From RYN-230 sp963834705 (lineage in GTDB: Bacteria; Actinomycetota; Actinomycetes; Streptosporangiales; Streptosporangiaceae), in contig CAWICV010000004.1 of assembly GCA_963834705.1 (NCBI GenBank), positions 62,001-126,000 of the forward strand: a DNA stretch of 64,000 bases. The letters run 5' to 3'. Within the stretch, counting starts at the first letter, position 1. Each line of letters begins with the position of its first letter. Positions 31,677-40,199 of the stretch are shown piece after piece. The translations under genes and the position numbers were made by a program. Under the pieces are notes generated by a model. The model was not told the DNA's origin. It did not search any database and worked only from the letters and a program-made list of their open reading frames with translations.

Positions 31677-33546
31677 CCTTGCCGGCCACCCAGCACGCGG
31701 ACGGCCTGGCGGCCGGCCCGGTCCGGGTCAACCTGCTGTATGAGCCGAGCGGGCGCAAGGTCCGGGTGCCCGCCGGGGTCACCCTGTTCGACGCGGCCAG
31801 CTGGAACGGCATCGCCATCGACTCCACCTGCGGCGGCCACGGCACGTGCAAGAAGTGCAAGGTCCGGGTGCTGGATGGCGCCGCACCGCCGACCGCCCTG
31901 GACGAGCGGGCGTTCAGCCCGGACGAGCTGCGCGGCGGCTGGCGGCTGGCTTGCCGCGCCGAGGCGGCCGGCGACACCACGATCCACGTGCCGCCGCTGG
32001 TCACCCGGCCCAAGGCGGCCACCGTCGGGGTGGGCCGCCAGGTCATCCTGCGGCCCGCGGTGCAGAAGCGCTACCTGGAACTGAGCGAGCCCAGCCTGGC
32101 CGACCAGCGCAGCGACCTGGAACGGCTGCTGGCCGCGGTGGATGACCTGGAGCTGCGGGCCGATCTGCACGCGCTGCGCGCCATCGGCCCGGCGCTACGG
32201 CAGGCGGACTACAAGGTGACCGCGGTCATCGTGGACGACGTGCTGATCGACGTACAGCCCGGGGACACCAGCGGGCGGATCTTCGGCATCGCCTTCGACC
32301 TGGGCACCACCACCGTGGTGGCCACCCTGCTCGACCTGGCCACCGGCACGCCGGCCGCGGTCGCCTCGGCGCTGAACGCGCAGCAGCCGTTCGGTGCCGA
32401 CGTGATTACCAGGATCAGCGCGACCATGCTCGACCCGGCCACACTCGGCCGGCTGACCGAACTGGCCCACCAGACCATGGGCGAACTGGCCGCCGAGGTG
32501 TGCGCGGAGGCCGGCGTGGACCCGGTCGAGGTGTACGAGATCGCGCTGGCCGGCAACGCCACCATGACGCACATCGCGCTGGGCATCGACCCGGAGCCGC
32601 TGGGCGTGGCCCCGTTCATCCTGGCCGCCCGGCTGCTGCCCGAGGTGCTCGCGGCCGACCTCGGGGTGGCCGCGCACCCGCGGGCCCGCGCGGTGGTGTT
32701 TCCCCCGTTCGGGGCGTACGTCGGCGGTGACATCACGGCCGGGCTGCTGGCCTCGGGCATGGACCGGGATCAGCGCACCCGGCTGTTCATCGACATCGGC
32801 ACCAACTGCGAGATCGTGCTGGGCAACCGGGACTGGCTGCTGGCCACGGCCGCCCCGGCCGGCCCCGCGTTCGAGGGCGCGGCCATCCGGTGCGGGATGC
32901 GCGCCGCGGACGGCGCTATCGAGGTGGTCACGATGACCCCGGAGGCGCTGGACCTCAAGGTCATCGGGGACGCCGAGCCGGCCTGTGCGGCTCCGGCCTG
33001 GTGGATGCGGTGACTGGCCTGGTCCGGCTGGGCCTGCTCGACTCCTCCGGCCGCCTGGTCCCGGAGGAACAGGCCGCTGAGCTGGCCCCCGGCCTGGCCG
33101 GCCTGCTGACCACGCTGGGCGCGGAACGCGTGTTCGTGCTGCACTGGCTGGGCGAGCCCGGGGACGTGTCCCGCTCGGTCTATCTGTCCCAGCGGGACGT
33201 CCGCGAGCTGCAGTTCGCCAAGGCGGCCATCGCCACCGGCTGGCACATCCTGCTCGAGGAGGCCGGCCTGCAGCCCACCGACGTCCAGCAGGTGCTGCTG
33301 GCCGGCTCGTTCGGCAGCTACCTGTCCCCGGCCAACGCGATCCGGCTCGGGCTGGTGCCCGGGGTCGGCGTGCTGCGCGTGGTCAGCGCGGGCAACGTGG
33401 CTGGCGAGGGCGCCAAAATGGCCCTGCTCAGCGTGCGCGAGCGGGCCGGCGGCCTGGCCCTCCTGGAGGAGGTGAAATATGTCGAGCTCTCCGACCGCGC
33501 CGATTTCAACGACCGCTTCGTCGCCCAACTCGCCTTTCCTTCTTAA
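31673..33546 (+). pseudogene. RACo-like corrinoid activation protein (2Fe-2S + ASKHA, DUF4445), frameshifted
   Basis: Combined product about 625 residues. It reductively reactivates Co(II) corrinoid protein using ATP. The N-terminal ferredoxin domain has C53, C59, C62 (STCGGHGTCKKC) and C94. The ASKHA domain begins GIAFDLGTTTVVATLLDL, with LAGNATMTHI and FIDIGTNCEIVL motifs. At about 32985 the frame breaks: GDAEPACAAPAWWMR then stop at 33013, whereas the next frame gives LCGSGLVDAVTGLVRLGLLD and continues to 33546 through LLAGSFGSYL. The expected PAGLCGSG junction would be restored by adding 4 nt (one CCGG unit) or another +1 change. It overlaps DUF1638 by 68 nt. If the break is real, reactivation would be lost. 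Confidence 0.82.
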
Positions 33547-34474
33547 CGCCAGTGCCCGCCCCGCGCCGCCAACCGGCGCCCCGGCCCACCGTGGCGCACC
33601 GGGCACCCGCCCCACGCCGACCGCCGGCGCCCCGGCCCACCGTGGTGCGCCCGTCACCCGGTCACTGACGCGCGCCCCGCGCTCAGCCGACATATGTAGA
33701 ATTGAGCCGGAGCCGGAGCCGGTGCCAGCGGAGCCCAGCCCCGACGCGGCCTACATATGCCGGATACTGCCGTCGGCGGCGGTCATCGCGTGCGGCGCGC
33801 TGAGCGGGCCGATTCGCGACGTCATAAGGCGCCGTCGCTGGCCGGTCGAGCTGCACAGCCTGCCGTCCTTGCTGCACAACCGGCCCACCCAGATCGTGCC
33901 GCAAGTCGAGCGGCTGGCCATGGCGGCGCTGGACCGCGGCCTGCCGGTCGCGGTGGGGTACGCGGACTGCGGCACGTATGGCGCGCTGGATGAACTGTGT
34001 GCCCGGCTTGGCCTGCGGCGGCTGCCCGGGCTGCACTGTTACGACCTGCTGGCTGACTCGGCCAAGGTGGCGGAGCTGTTTGCCGATGAGCCGGGCACGT
34101 ACCTGCTCACCGACTTCCTGGTCCGTTCGTTCCGCCGGTCGGTGCTGACCGAGCTGGGCCTGGATCGGTACCCGGAACTGTGGCCGGACTACTTCGGGCA
34201 CTACCGCCGGGTGGTCTGGCTGGCCCAGCACCGCGAACCGGCGCTGGAAGCCGAGGCCAACGCGGTCGCCACGATGTTCGGCCTACCGCTAACCGTGGTC
34301 GACACCGGCACAACCCGCCTAGAACGAGAACTGGAGCACCTGCTCGACGACCTGTTCACGGCGGTCCAGCACACCGGCCCCACTAGTCACACCGATCACG
34401 GCTCATCGCCTCTTGATCATGGCGAACCGCTTCCTTTCACGCGTCCGGTGCAGCTGGAGGGCGATTTGTTATGA
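33479..34474 (+). CDS. DUF1638 domain-containing protein
   Basis: 331 residues. The DUF1638 domain starts near residue 100 (AAVIACGALSGPIRDVIRRR) and includes LHSLPSLLHNRPTQIVPQVE, VAVGYADCGTYGALDELCARLG, GLHCYDLLADSAKVAELF and EPGTYLLTDFLVRSF. DUF1638 genes commonly accompany corrinoid methyltransferases, function unknown. The first about 95 residues are low-complexity (GAPAHRGAP appears twice) and not part of the family. The ATG at 33479 follows GGAGGAGGTG, an excellent ribosome-binding site lying inside the 3' end of the RACo gene, so translation is coupled. A start near 33757 for a domain-only form is possible. Confidence 0.83.
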   Translation: MSSSPTAPISTTASSPNSPFLLNASARPAPPTGAPAHRGAPGTRPTPTAGAPAHRGAPVTRSLTRAPRSADICRIEPEPEPVPAEPSPDAAYICRILPSAAVIACGALSGPIRDVIRRRRWPVELHSLPSLLHNRPTQIVPQVERLAMAALDRGLPVAVGYADCGTYGALDELCARLGLRRLPGLHCYDLLADSAKVAELFADEPGTYLLTDFLVRSFRRSVLTELGLDRYPELWPDYFGHYRRVVWLAQHREPALEAEANAVATMFGLPLTVVDTGTTRLERELEHLLDDLFTAVQHTGPTSHTDHGSSPLDHGEPLPFTRPVQLEGDLL

Positions 34475-34545
34475 ATTGTCCGCACGAAACTCGTGAAAAG
34501 TGCCGGTGCGGCGCGGTCAGATGGGGGGCGGCCCGACGGGGCGCG

Positions 34546-34605
34546 GCGGGACCGGGCACGGCGGGACCGGGCACGGCGGGACCGGGCGCGGCGGGACCGG
34601 GCGCG
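34546..34605. repeat. 15-bp tandem repeat, four units
   Basis: GCGGGACCGGGCACG is repeated four times (two units end GCGCG) just upstream of the MTHFR-like start. The repeats stay in frame as GGTGHGGTGRG, so an N-terminal Gly-rich extension from an earlier start would be read through them. Confidence 0.85.
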
Positions 34606-34622
34606 GCGGAAGGGGCGCAGCG

Positions 34623-35486
34623 GTGCGCGGGCTAGCGAGCGTGGCGCCGCTGCTGGCGCAGCCGCGGTTCGAGGTGTTCCCGGCCGCGTCGGTCGAGGAT
34701 CAGGTGACCGAGTGGGTGCCGCGCGGCCTGACGGTCACCGTCACCGCGTCGCCGGTCAAGGGGCTGGACGCCACGCTCGACCTGACCGAGCGGCTGGCTG
34801 GCCACGGCTACCAGGTGGTGCCGCACGTCTCGGCCCGGCTGGTGCGCGATGACGCCCATCTCGCCGAGATCGTGGCCCGGCTGACCGCGATCGGGGTGGA
34901 CGACATCTTCGTCCCGGCCGGCGACGCCGATCCCCCGGCCGGCCCGTTTGACAGCGCGCTGTCCCTGCTCACCCGGCTGACCGAGCTGGGCCGCCCGTTC
35001 ACCCGGGTTGGCATCACCGGGTACCCGGAGTCGCACCCGCACATCGGCGACGACATCACCGTGCAGGCCATGTGGGACAAGCGGCAGCACTCCTCCTACA
35101 TCGTGAGCAACCTGTGCTTCGACCCCGCCGTGCTGCGCAAGTGGATCAGCCGGATCCGGGCCCGCGGCGTGACGCTGCCGTTGTACGTGGGGCTGGCCGG
35201 GCCGGTGGAGCGCGCGAAACTGCTGCGCATGGCGGCCAAGGCGGGCGTGGCCGAGTCGGCCCGGTTCCTGGCCGGGCATACTGAGTGGTTTCTCCGCCTC
35301 GGCACCCCCGGCGGTTACCGTCCGGAACGGCTGCTGGACCGGACCGGGACGGCCCTTATGGACCCCACCTCGGCCGTGGCCGGGCTGCACTTGTTCACCT
35401 TTAACCAGGTCAAACAGACTGAGCAGTGGCGGCGCGCGCTGCTCGGGCGGCTGACCGGCCCGGGCCGCGGGGACGTGGCGATATGA
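34623..35486 (+). CDS. Methylenetetrahydrofolate reductase-like protein (MetF family)
   Basis: About 287 residues with an MTHFR TIM-barrel pattern. FEVFPAASVEDQVTEWV at the N-terminus, LTVTVTASPVKGLDATLDLTERLAGHGYQVVPHVSARLV carrying the conserved PH-x-SAR turn, DDIFVPAGDADPPAG, GITGYPESHPHI and TFNQVKQTEQWRRALL. It would convert 5-methyl-THF to 5,10-methylene-THF after demethylation. GTG 34623 follows GGAAGGGG; an ATG/ATG-like start at 34500 would add the repeat-encoded Gly-rich tail, which the family lacks. Last gene of the operon begun at 29235. Confidence 0.85.
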   Translation: MRGLASVAPLLAQPRFEVFPAASVEDQVTEWVPRGLTVTVTASPVKGLDATLDLTERLAGHGYQVVPHVSARLVRDDAHLAEIVARLTAIGVDDIFVPAGDADPPAGPFDSALSLLTRLTELGRPFTRVGITGYPESHPHIGDDITVQAMWDKRQHSSYIVSNLCFDPAVLRKWISRIRARGVTLPLYVGLAGPVERAKLLRMAAKAGVAESARFLAGHTEWFLRLGTPGGYRPERLLDRTGTALMDPTSAVAGLHLFTFNQVKQTEQWRRALLGRLTGPGRGDVAI

Positions 35487-35593
35487 CCTGCCCGAGCGCC
35501 ATTTAGCGGCGCCAATTACGCAGCGCCGGCCATGACAAGACTTACTGTACTAAGCGAACGGCACCCAATTTCGGTCGCACCGTCATAGGCTGT

Positions 35594-35624
35594 GCACTGC
35601 AACTCTGTGGCGGAGTTGTCGTGC
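35594..35624. promoter_or_regulatory. Inverted repeat upstream of the STAND-TPR gene
   Basis: GCAC-TG-CAACTC-TGTGGCG-GAGTTG-TC-GTGC forms a 10-bp interrupted stem, in the AT-richer 249-nt gap 35487-35735. It lies about 110 nt before the GTG start and is a candidate operator. The rest of the gap holds no gene I can support. Confidence 0.45.
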
Positions 35625-35735
35625 CTATTACGTACGTGCAGTACTACGGATCTTCGAAGCATCTGATCTGCGACAGGAGACATCCGTGACCGTGCCCTCG
35701 GCAGCACCCCGGCCAGCTGGATCCGGAGCGGTTTC

Positions 35736-38141
35736 GTGCCCGGCCTGCTAACCGAGTGGCCGCTGCGCTGCGGCCCAGTCCCGCCGCTGGCCGATGCGAG
35801 CAGTCCGCGCCCGGAGACCGGGCTGGGCCTGGTCGGGAAGCTGGCCCCGGGTGACACGCTCATCCTGACCCCGGCCGGCCAGCCGGGCTCGCCCCGGTTC
35901 CCCGAGCACGGCGCCAGCGGCAAGACCCAGCTGGCCGCGGCCCTGGCCCACGGGCTGTGGGACAACCGCTCGGTGGACCTGCTGGTATGGGTGGGCGCGG
36001 CCAGCCGGGACGCCATCCTGACCGGGTACGTGAGCGCACTGGCCGACCTGGGCGCGGCCGACCCGGATGACGACCTGCTGGCCAGCGCGCAGCGCTTCCT
36101 GACCTGGCTGTCCCGCACTGACCGGCGCTGGGTGGTGGTGCTCGACGACCTGGCCAACCCGGCTGACCTGGACGGGCTCTGGCCGTTCGGACCCGACGGC
36201 CGGGTGGTGCTCACCGCCCGCCAGGAGGACTCGCTGGACGAGCCGAACCGGCGGATCGTGCCGGTCGGCTCGTTCACCATGCGGGAGGCGCTGGCCTACC
36301 TGACCGCCCGGCTCAGTACCGACCCGGGCCAGCGCACCGAAGCACTCGACCTGGCCACCGACCTGGACCGGCAGCCGCTCGCGCTCACCCACGCGACCGC
36401 CGCGATGATCTGCACCGGGGCCAGCTGCCGCGATTACCGGGGCTGGTTCCACGACCGGCGGCGGCGGCTCGGGCCGCCGGTCACCGACGCCGAGCCCGGC
36501 GTCGTCGACGTGACCTGGTCGCTGGCCATGGACCTGGCCGACCAGATCGCGCCCGCCGGATTCGCCCGGCCGATGCTGGCGCTGGCCGCGCTGCTCGATC
36601 CGGCCGGCATCCCGGGGGTGGTATTCACCAGCCAGGCGGCGTGCGGGTACATGACCGGGCACCCGGCCATGCCCGGCGATCCGGCCCAGGCGCGGGAAGC
36701 CGTGCACAACCTGGCCCGGGCCGGCCTGGTCACCATCAACCCGGCCAGTTCCACCCGCACCGTCCAGGTGCACCCACTGATCCAGGCGCTGACCAGGAAC
36801 GTCATCCCGGCGCCCGAGTTCGAGCGGGCCGCGCGGTCGGCGGCCGACGCGCTGTACCAGGCGTGGCCCGGCCCGGATGTGCCGCCCCGGCTGGCCCAGG
36901 CACTGCGCGACTGCACGACCCGGCTGCGGGACTGCACCGGGGACCTGCTGTGGACCCCGGAGGCCCACCCGGTGCTGCTGCGCGCCGGGGAGAGCCTGTC
37001 CAGCGGGCGGATCAGCGGCCCGGCCGCCGCGTACTGGATGTCGATGCTGGATACCGCGGCCCGGGTGCTCGGCCCGGCGCACGTCCAGACGCTGCGCTGC
37101 CGTGACGGGCTGGCCGGCGCGTACGAGGCCGCGGACCGGTCCGGTGACGCCATCGAGGTGTATGAGCACACGCTGGCCGAGCGGCAGCGGGTGCTCGGCA
37201 ACGACCACCCGGACACCCTGGCCTCCTACGCTCACCTGGGCCGGGTCTACGCGGCGGCGGGCCGGCACGGCGAGGCGCTGCCGATATACGAGCGGGTGGT
37301 GGCGGACCGGGAGTGGGTGCTCGGCGCCCGGCACCCGGAGACGCTGGCCGCGCGCGGCGACCTGGCCGCCGCCTACCTGGCCGCGGGCCGGCCGGGCCAG
37401 GCGCTGCCGGTCTACGAGCAGACCCTGGCCGACCTGGACCGGGCGCTGGGCGCGGCGCACCCGGACACGCTCAACGCCCGGGCCGGGCTGGCACACGCTT
37501 ACCAGACCGCAGGCGAGCTCAAGCAGGCCGTCCCGGCGTTCGAGCGCACCCTGGCCGAGCGGGAGAAGGCGCAGGGCCCGGATCACCCGGACACCATCGG
37601 CGCCCGCGCCGACCTGGCCTATGCGTACCGGACCGCGGGCCGGATGAAGCACGCGATCCCGTACTACGAGCGGGTGGTCGCGGACCGGGAGCGGGTGCTC
37701 GGCACGTACCACCCGGACACGCTGACCGCCCGGGGCAACCTGGCCAACGCCTACCTGGCTGCCCGGCGGCTGAAGGACGCGCTGCCGGTGTATGAGCGGA
37801 CCCTGGCCGACCGGGAGATGGCCCAGGGCGCCGAGGACGTGGACACGCTGACCGCGCGGGGCAACTTGGCCAACGCCTACCATTCGGCCGGGCGGCTCAA
37901 GGACGCGCTGCCGCTCTACGAGCAGACCCTGCTCGACTGTGAGCGGGTGCTCGGCCCCACCCACCAGGCCACCCTGACGTCGCGGGCCAACCTGGGCTCG
38001 GCTTACCACGCCGCGCTGCGGCTGACCGAGGCGGTCAACGTGTTCGAGCGGACGCTGGCCGACTGCGAGCAGGCGCTGGGTGCGGATCACCCGCTGACCC
38101 AGGCCGTGCGCGAGAACCTCGACGCGGCCAACCGGACCTAG
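35736..38141 (+). CDS. STAND/NB-ARC-type NTPase with C-terminal TPR repeats
   Basis: 801 residues. The Walker A GASGKT is at 59-64 in PEHGASGKTQLAAALAHGLW, shorter than the usual GMGGVGKT. Walker B RWVVVLDDLANP is at 131-142. An ARC2-like region carries QPLALTHATAAMI and VHPLIQALTRN. From about residue 445, eight kinesin-light-chain-like 42-residue TPRs follow (ALPVYERTLADRE, VLG..HPDTL..RGNLANAY). Such proteins are signal-integrating switches, sometimes in defence or regulation. No effector domain is fused to this one. It starts at a GTG with no strong ribosome-binding site. It interrupts the one-carbon cluster, and no functional link is evident. Confidence 0.85.
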   Translation: MPGLLTEWPLRCGPVPPLADASSPRPETGLGLVGKLAPGDTLILTPAGQPGSPRFPEHGASGKTQLAAALAHGLWDNRSVDLLVWVGAASRDAILTGYVSALADLGAADPDDDLLASAQRFLTWLSRTDRRWVVVLDDLANPADLDGLWPFGPDGRVVLTARQEDSLDEPNRRIVPVGSFTMREALAYLTARLSTDPGQRTEALDLATDLDRQPLALTHATAAMICTGASCRDYRGWFHDRRRRLGPPVTDAEPGVVDVTWSLAMDLADQIAPAGFARPMLALAALLDPAGIPGVVFTSQAACGYMTGHPAMPGDPAQAREAVHNLARAGLVTINPASSTRTVQVHPLIQALTRNVIPAPEFERAARSAADALYQAWPGPDVPPRLAQALRDCTTRLRDCTGDLLWTPEAHPVLLRAGESLSSGRISGPAAAYWMSMLDTAARVLGPAHVQTLRCRDGLAGAYEAADRSGDAIEVYEHTLAERQRVLGNDHPDTLASYAHLGRVYAAAGRHGEALPIYERVVADREWVLGARHPETLAARGDLAAAYLAAGRPGQALPVYEQTLADLDRALGAAHPDTLNARAGLAHAYQTAGELKQAVPAFERTLAEREKAQGPDHPDTIGARADLAYAYRTAGRMKHAIPYYERVVADRERVLGTYHPDTLTARGNLANAYLAARRLKDALPVYERTLADREMAQGAEDVDTLTARGNLANAYHSAGRLKDALPLYEQTLLDCERVLGPTHQATLTSRANLGSAYHAALRLTEAVNVFERTLADCEQALGADHPLTQAVRENLDAANRT

Positions 38142-38360
38142 CCAGTCCGGGGGGCCCTCTGGACCCCCGATCGCCGCTCCGCGCCGAGCGCTGTATTGAT
38201 CGGGGGACGACCCGCAAACTCCCCGATCGCCGCTCCGCGCCGAGCGCTGTATTGATCGGGGGACGACCCCGCGAACCCCCCGATCGCCGCTCCGCGCCGA
38301 GCGCTGTATTGATCGGGGGACGACCCCGCAAACTCCCCGATCGCCGCTCCGCGCCGAACG
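38141..38360. repeat. 57-bp tandem repeat, about 3.5 units, after the STAND-TPR gene
   Basis: The 38142-38440 gap has no gene. Units begin at 38164, 38221, 38278 and 38335 (truncated). Each starts CCCCGATCGCCGCTCCGCGC and ends GATCGGGGGACGACCC..., so CCCCCGATC and GATCGGGGG within a unit pair as a 9-bp stem with a 25-nt loop. The array is preceded by AGTCCGGGGGG...CTGGACCCCC directly after the stop codon, which recurs inverted at 49686-49742 after the GH9 gene. The rest (38361-38440) is plain GC-rich DNA. Confidence 0.88.
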
Positions 38361-38440
38361 CCTCCTCGGCGAGCACCCGCTTGCGGCGGGCCCCGCTTCG
38401 TCGGCGCGATCCTCGGTTGAGGCGCCAAGGACTCCCGGAC

Positions 38441-39415
38441 CTACCGACCTCTTTCCTTGATCGCGGTGATGAGGGCTGGGATCACGTCCTTGAGGTCGCC
38501 GATGACCGCGTAGTCGGCCCGGGACAGGATCGGCGCACCCGGGTCGGTGTTGACCGCCACGATGTGCTTGGCGCTGGCACAGCCCGCCATGTGCTGGATG
38601 GCCCCGCTGATCCCGCAGGCCAGGTACAGCTCCGGGGTGATCTTGGTACCGGTCTGGCCGACCTGCTGGGTGTGCGGCCGCCACCCCTCACTGGTCACCA
38701 CCCGGGACACGCCGACCACGCCGCCGAGCAAGCCGGCCAGTTCCTCCAGCGGGGCGAAGCCGTCCGGGCCACCGACGCCGCGGCCGCCGCCCACCACCAC
38801 CCGCGCGGTGGCCAGCGACGCCCCGCCGCCGGCCGCCGCCGAGACCTCGGCCCGGACCAGCAGGTCGGCCGGGGCCAGGTCCGGCTCGTGCCCCTGCACC
38901 TCAGGCTCGGCCGCGCTCTCCGCGGGCACCGGCTGGACTGCGTCGGTGGCCACGGTGAGCAGCGCGGGCGAGCCGTCCAGCACAGCGTCCTCGATCAGCA
39001 GCCCGGCCCAGCGCTGCCGCGCGACGGTCAGCGGGCCGCCGGCCGCGGCCTCGGCCGAGATGCAGTTGGCCGCCATCGGCTGGCCGGTCAGCGCGCCCAG
39101 GTGGGCAAGCACCTCGTGGCCGCGTTCGGTGCCCGCTGCCAGGACAGCGCTGGCCACGGTCACACTGGCCAGCCCTTCCAGGGTGCGGGCCCAGGCCTGC
39201 GGCGCGTACCCGTCCAGCGCGGCCGGCTCGATGACGTACACCTCGGTGACGCCGTAGCTGCCCAGCGGGCCGGCCGGCACCTGGCCGGCCGGGCCGAACA
39301 GCACCGCGCACAACCGCCCGCCCGGGCCGGCCAGCGAGCGCGCGAACGTCAGCGCGCGCAGCGACGCGTCGGTCGGCCCAGCGGCGTCCTGCTCGACGAG
39401 GCACAGCACGGTCAT
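38441..39415 (-). CDS. etfA: Electron transfer flavoprotein alpha subunit
   Basis: 324 residues. The C-terminal FAD-binding domain has VVVGGGRGVGGPDGFAPLEELA, RVVTSEGWRPHTQQVGQTGTKITPELYLACGISGAIQH and IVAVNTDPGAPILSRADYAVIGDL, all signature features. It starts at an ATG overlapping the etfB stop (ATGA). With EtfB it takes electrons from the flavin dehydrogenase encoded upstream and delivers them to the quinone pool. No ETF:quinone oxidoreductase is in the window. Confidence 0.94.
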   Translation of the reverse strand: MTVLCLVEQDAAGPTDASLRALTFARSLAGPGGRLCAVLFGPAGQVPAGPLGSYGVTEVYVIEPAALDGYAPQAWARTLEGLASVTVASAVLAAGTERGHEVLAHLGALTGQPMAANCISAEAAAGGPLTVARQRWAGLLIEDAVLDGSPALLTVATDAVQPVPAESAAEPEVQGHEPDLAPADLLVRAEVSAAAGGGASLATARVVVGGGRGVGGPDGFAPLEELAGLLGGVVGVSRVVTSEGWRPHTQQVGQTGTKITPELYLACGISGAIQHMAGCASAKHIVAVNTDPGAPILSRADYAVIGDLKDVIPALITAIKERGR

Positions 39416-40194
39416 TTCAGCAACCCCAGTTCCTCCAGCACGCGGACCAGGGCGGGCACTGCGCCGGGGCCGGTGCCGAGCACGGTGGCCTGGTGCTGCG
39501 CTGTCTGCGGCACCCGGAGCAGTTCCTTGCGCAGGCCCTCGGGCTGCCACTCCGGCTGGTACTGGTCGATGACGGCCCGCTTGGCCCGCAGCCGGCCCGG
39601 CAGCGACGGGTACCGGGGCAGGTTGATGCCTTCCTTCACGGTGATCACCGCGGGCAGCGGAACCTCGAACGTCTCCTGGCTGCCCTGGTACTCCCGGCCC
39701 GCCCGGGCCCGGCCGGCGGTGATCTCCAGGTGCTTGATCCCGGTCAAGCACGGCCAGCCGAGCCGGTGCGCGACCCGCACGCCGACCTGGTAGTCGCCGG
39801 TGTCGGCCGCTTCGTTGCCCATTAGCAGCAGGTCATAGCCGGGGCCGTCCGCGGCATGCCGCCGGGCCTCGGCGGTGATGGCGGCCGCAGTGCTGATCGG
39901 GCCCCACTCCTGGCCGCCCCCCTCCTGGCCAACTGAGTCCAGCAGCACGGCCCGGTGCGCGCCCAGGGCGAGCGCGTCACGGAGCTGCTCGGCCGCTTCC
40001 GGCGGGCCCAGGGTGAGCACCGACACGCTGCCGCCGAGCCGCTCGGTGATCCGCACCGCCTCCTCGACCGCGCACTCCTCGTGTGGGCTCATCGCGAACC
40101 CGGACATCCGGGTGTCCACGTCCTGCCCGTCCGGGGTGATCACGATCCGGCCGCCCACCTGGGGCACCCGCTTGACGCAGACTCCGATCTCCAT
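39412..40194 (-). CDS. etfB: Electron transfer flavoprotein beta subunit
   Basis: 260 residues. VCVKRVPQVGGRIVITPDG, SGFAMSPHEECAVEEAVRI, LTLGPPEAAEQLRDALALG, LLLMGNEAADTGDYQVGVRVA and LPAVITVKEGINLPRYPSLPGRLRAKR (the beta signature) are all present. It lies between the dehydrogenase gene (5 nt upstream) and etfA (4-nt overlap), so the three are co-expressed and form an electron-transfer chain. Confidence 0.94.
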   Translation of the reverse strand: MEIGVCVKRVPQVGGRIVITPDGQDVDTRMSGFAMSPHEECAVEEAVRITERLGGSVSVLTLGPPEAAEQLRDALALGAHRAVLLDSVGQEGGGQEWGPISTAAAITAEARRHAADGPGYDLLLMGNEAADTGDYQVGVRVAHRLGWPCLTGIKHLEITAGRARAGREYQGSQETFEVPLPAVITVKEGINLPRYPSLPGRLRAKRAVIDQYQPEWQPEGLRKELLRVPQTAQHQATVLGTGPGAVPALVRVLEELGLLK

Positions 40195-40199
40195 CCCGG

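Noticed and set aside
35736..38141. Anti-phage Avs-type defence system
   Set aside because: No effector (nuclease, TIR, protease) domain and no defence genes nearby; STAND-TPR proteins are also common regulators.
35748..38684. 978-residue minus-strand frame opposite the STAND-TPR gene
   Set aside because: It is a shadow of the TPR codons; the plus-strand TPRs are clear.
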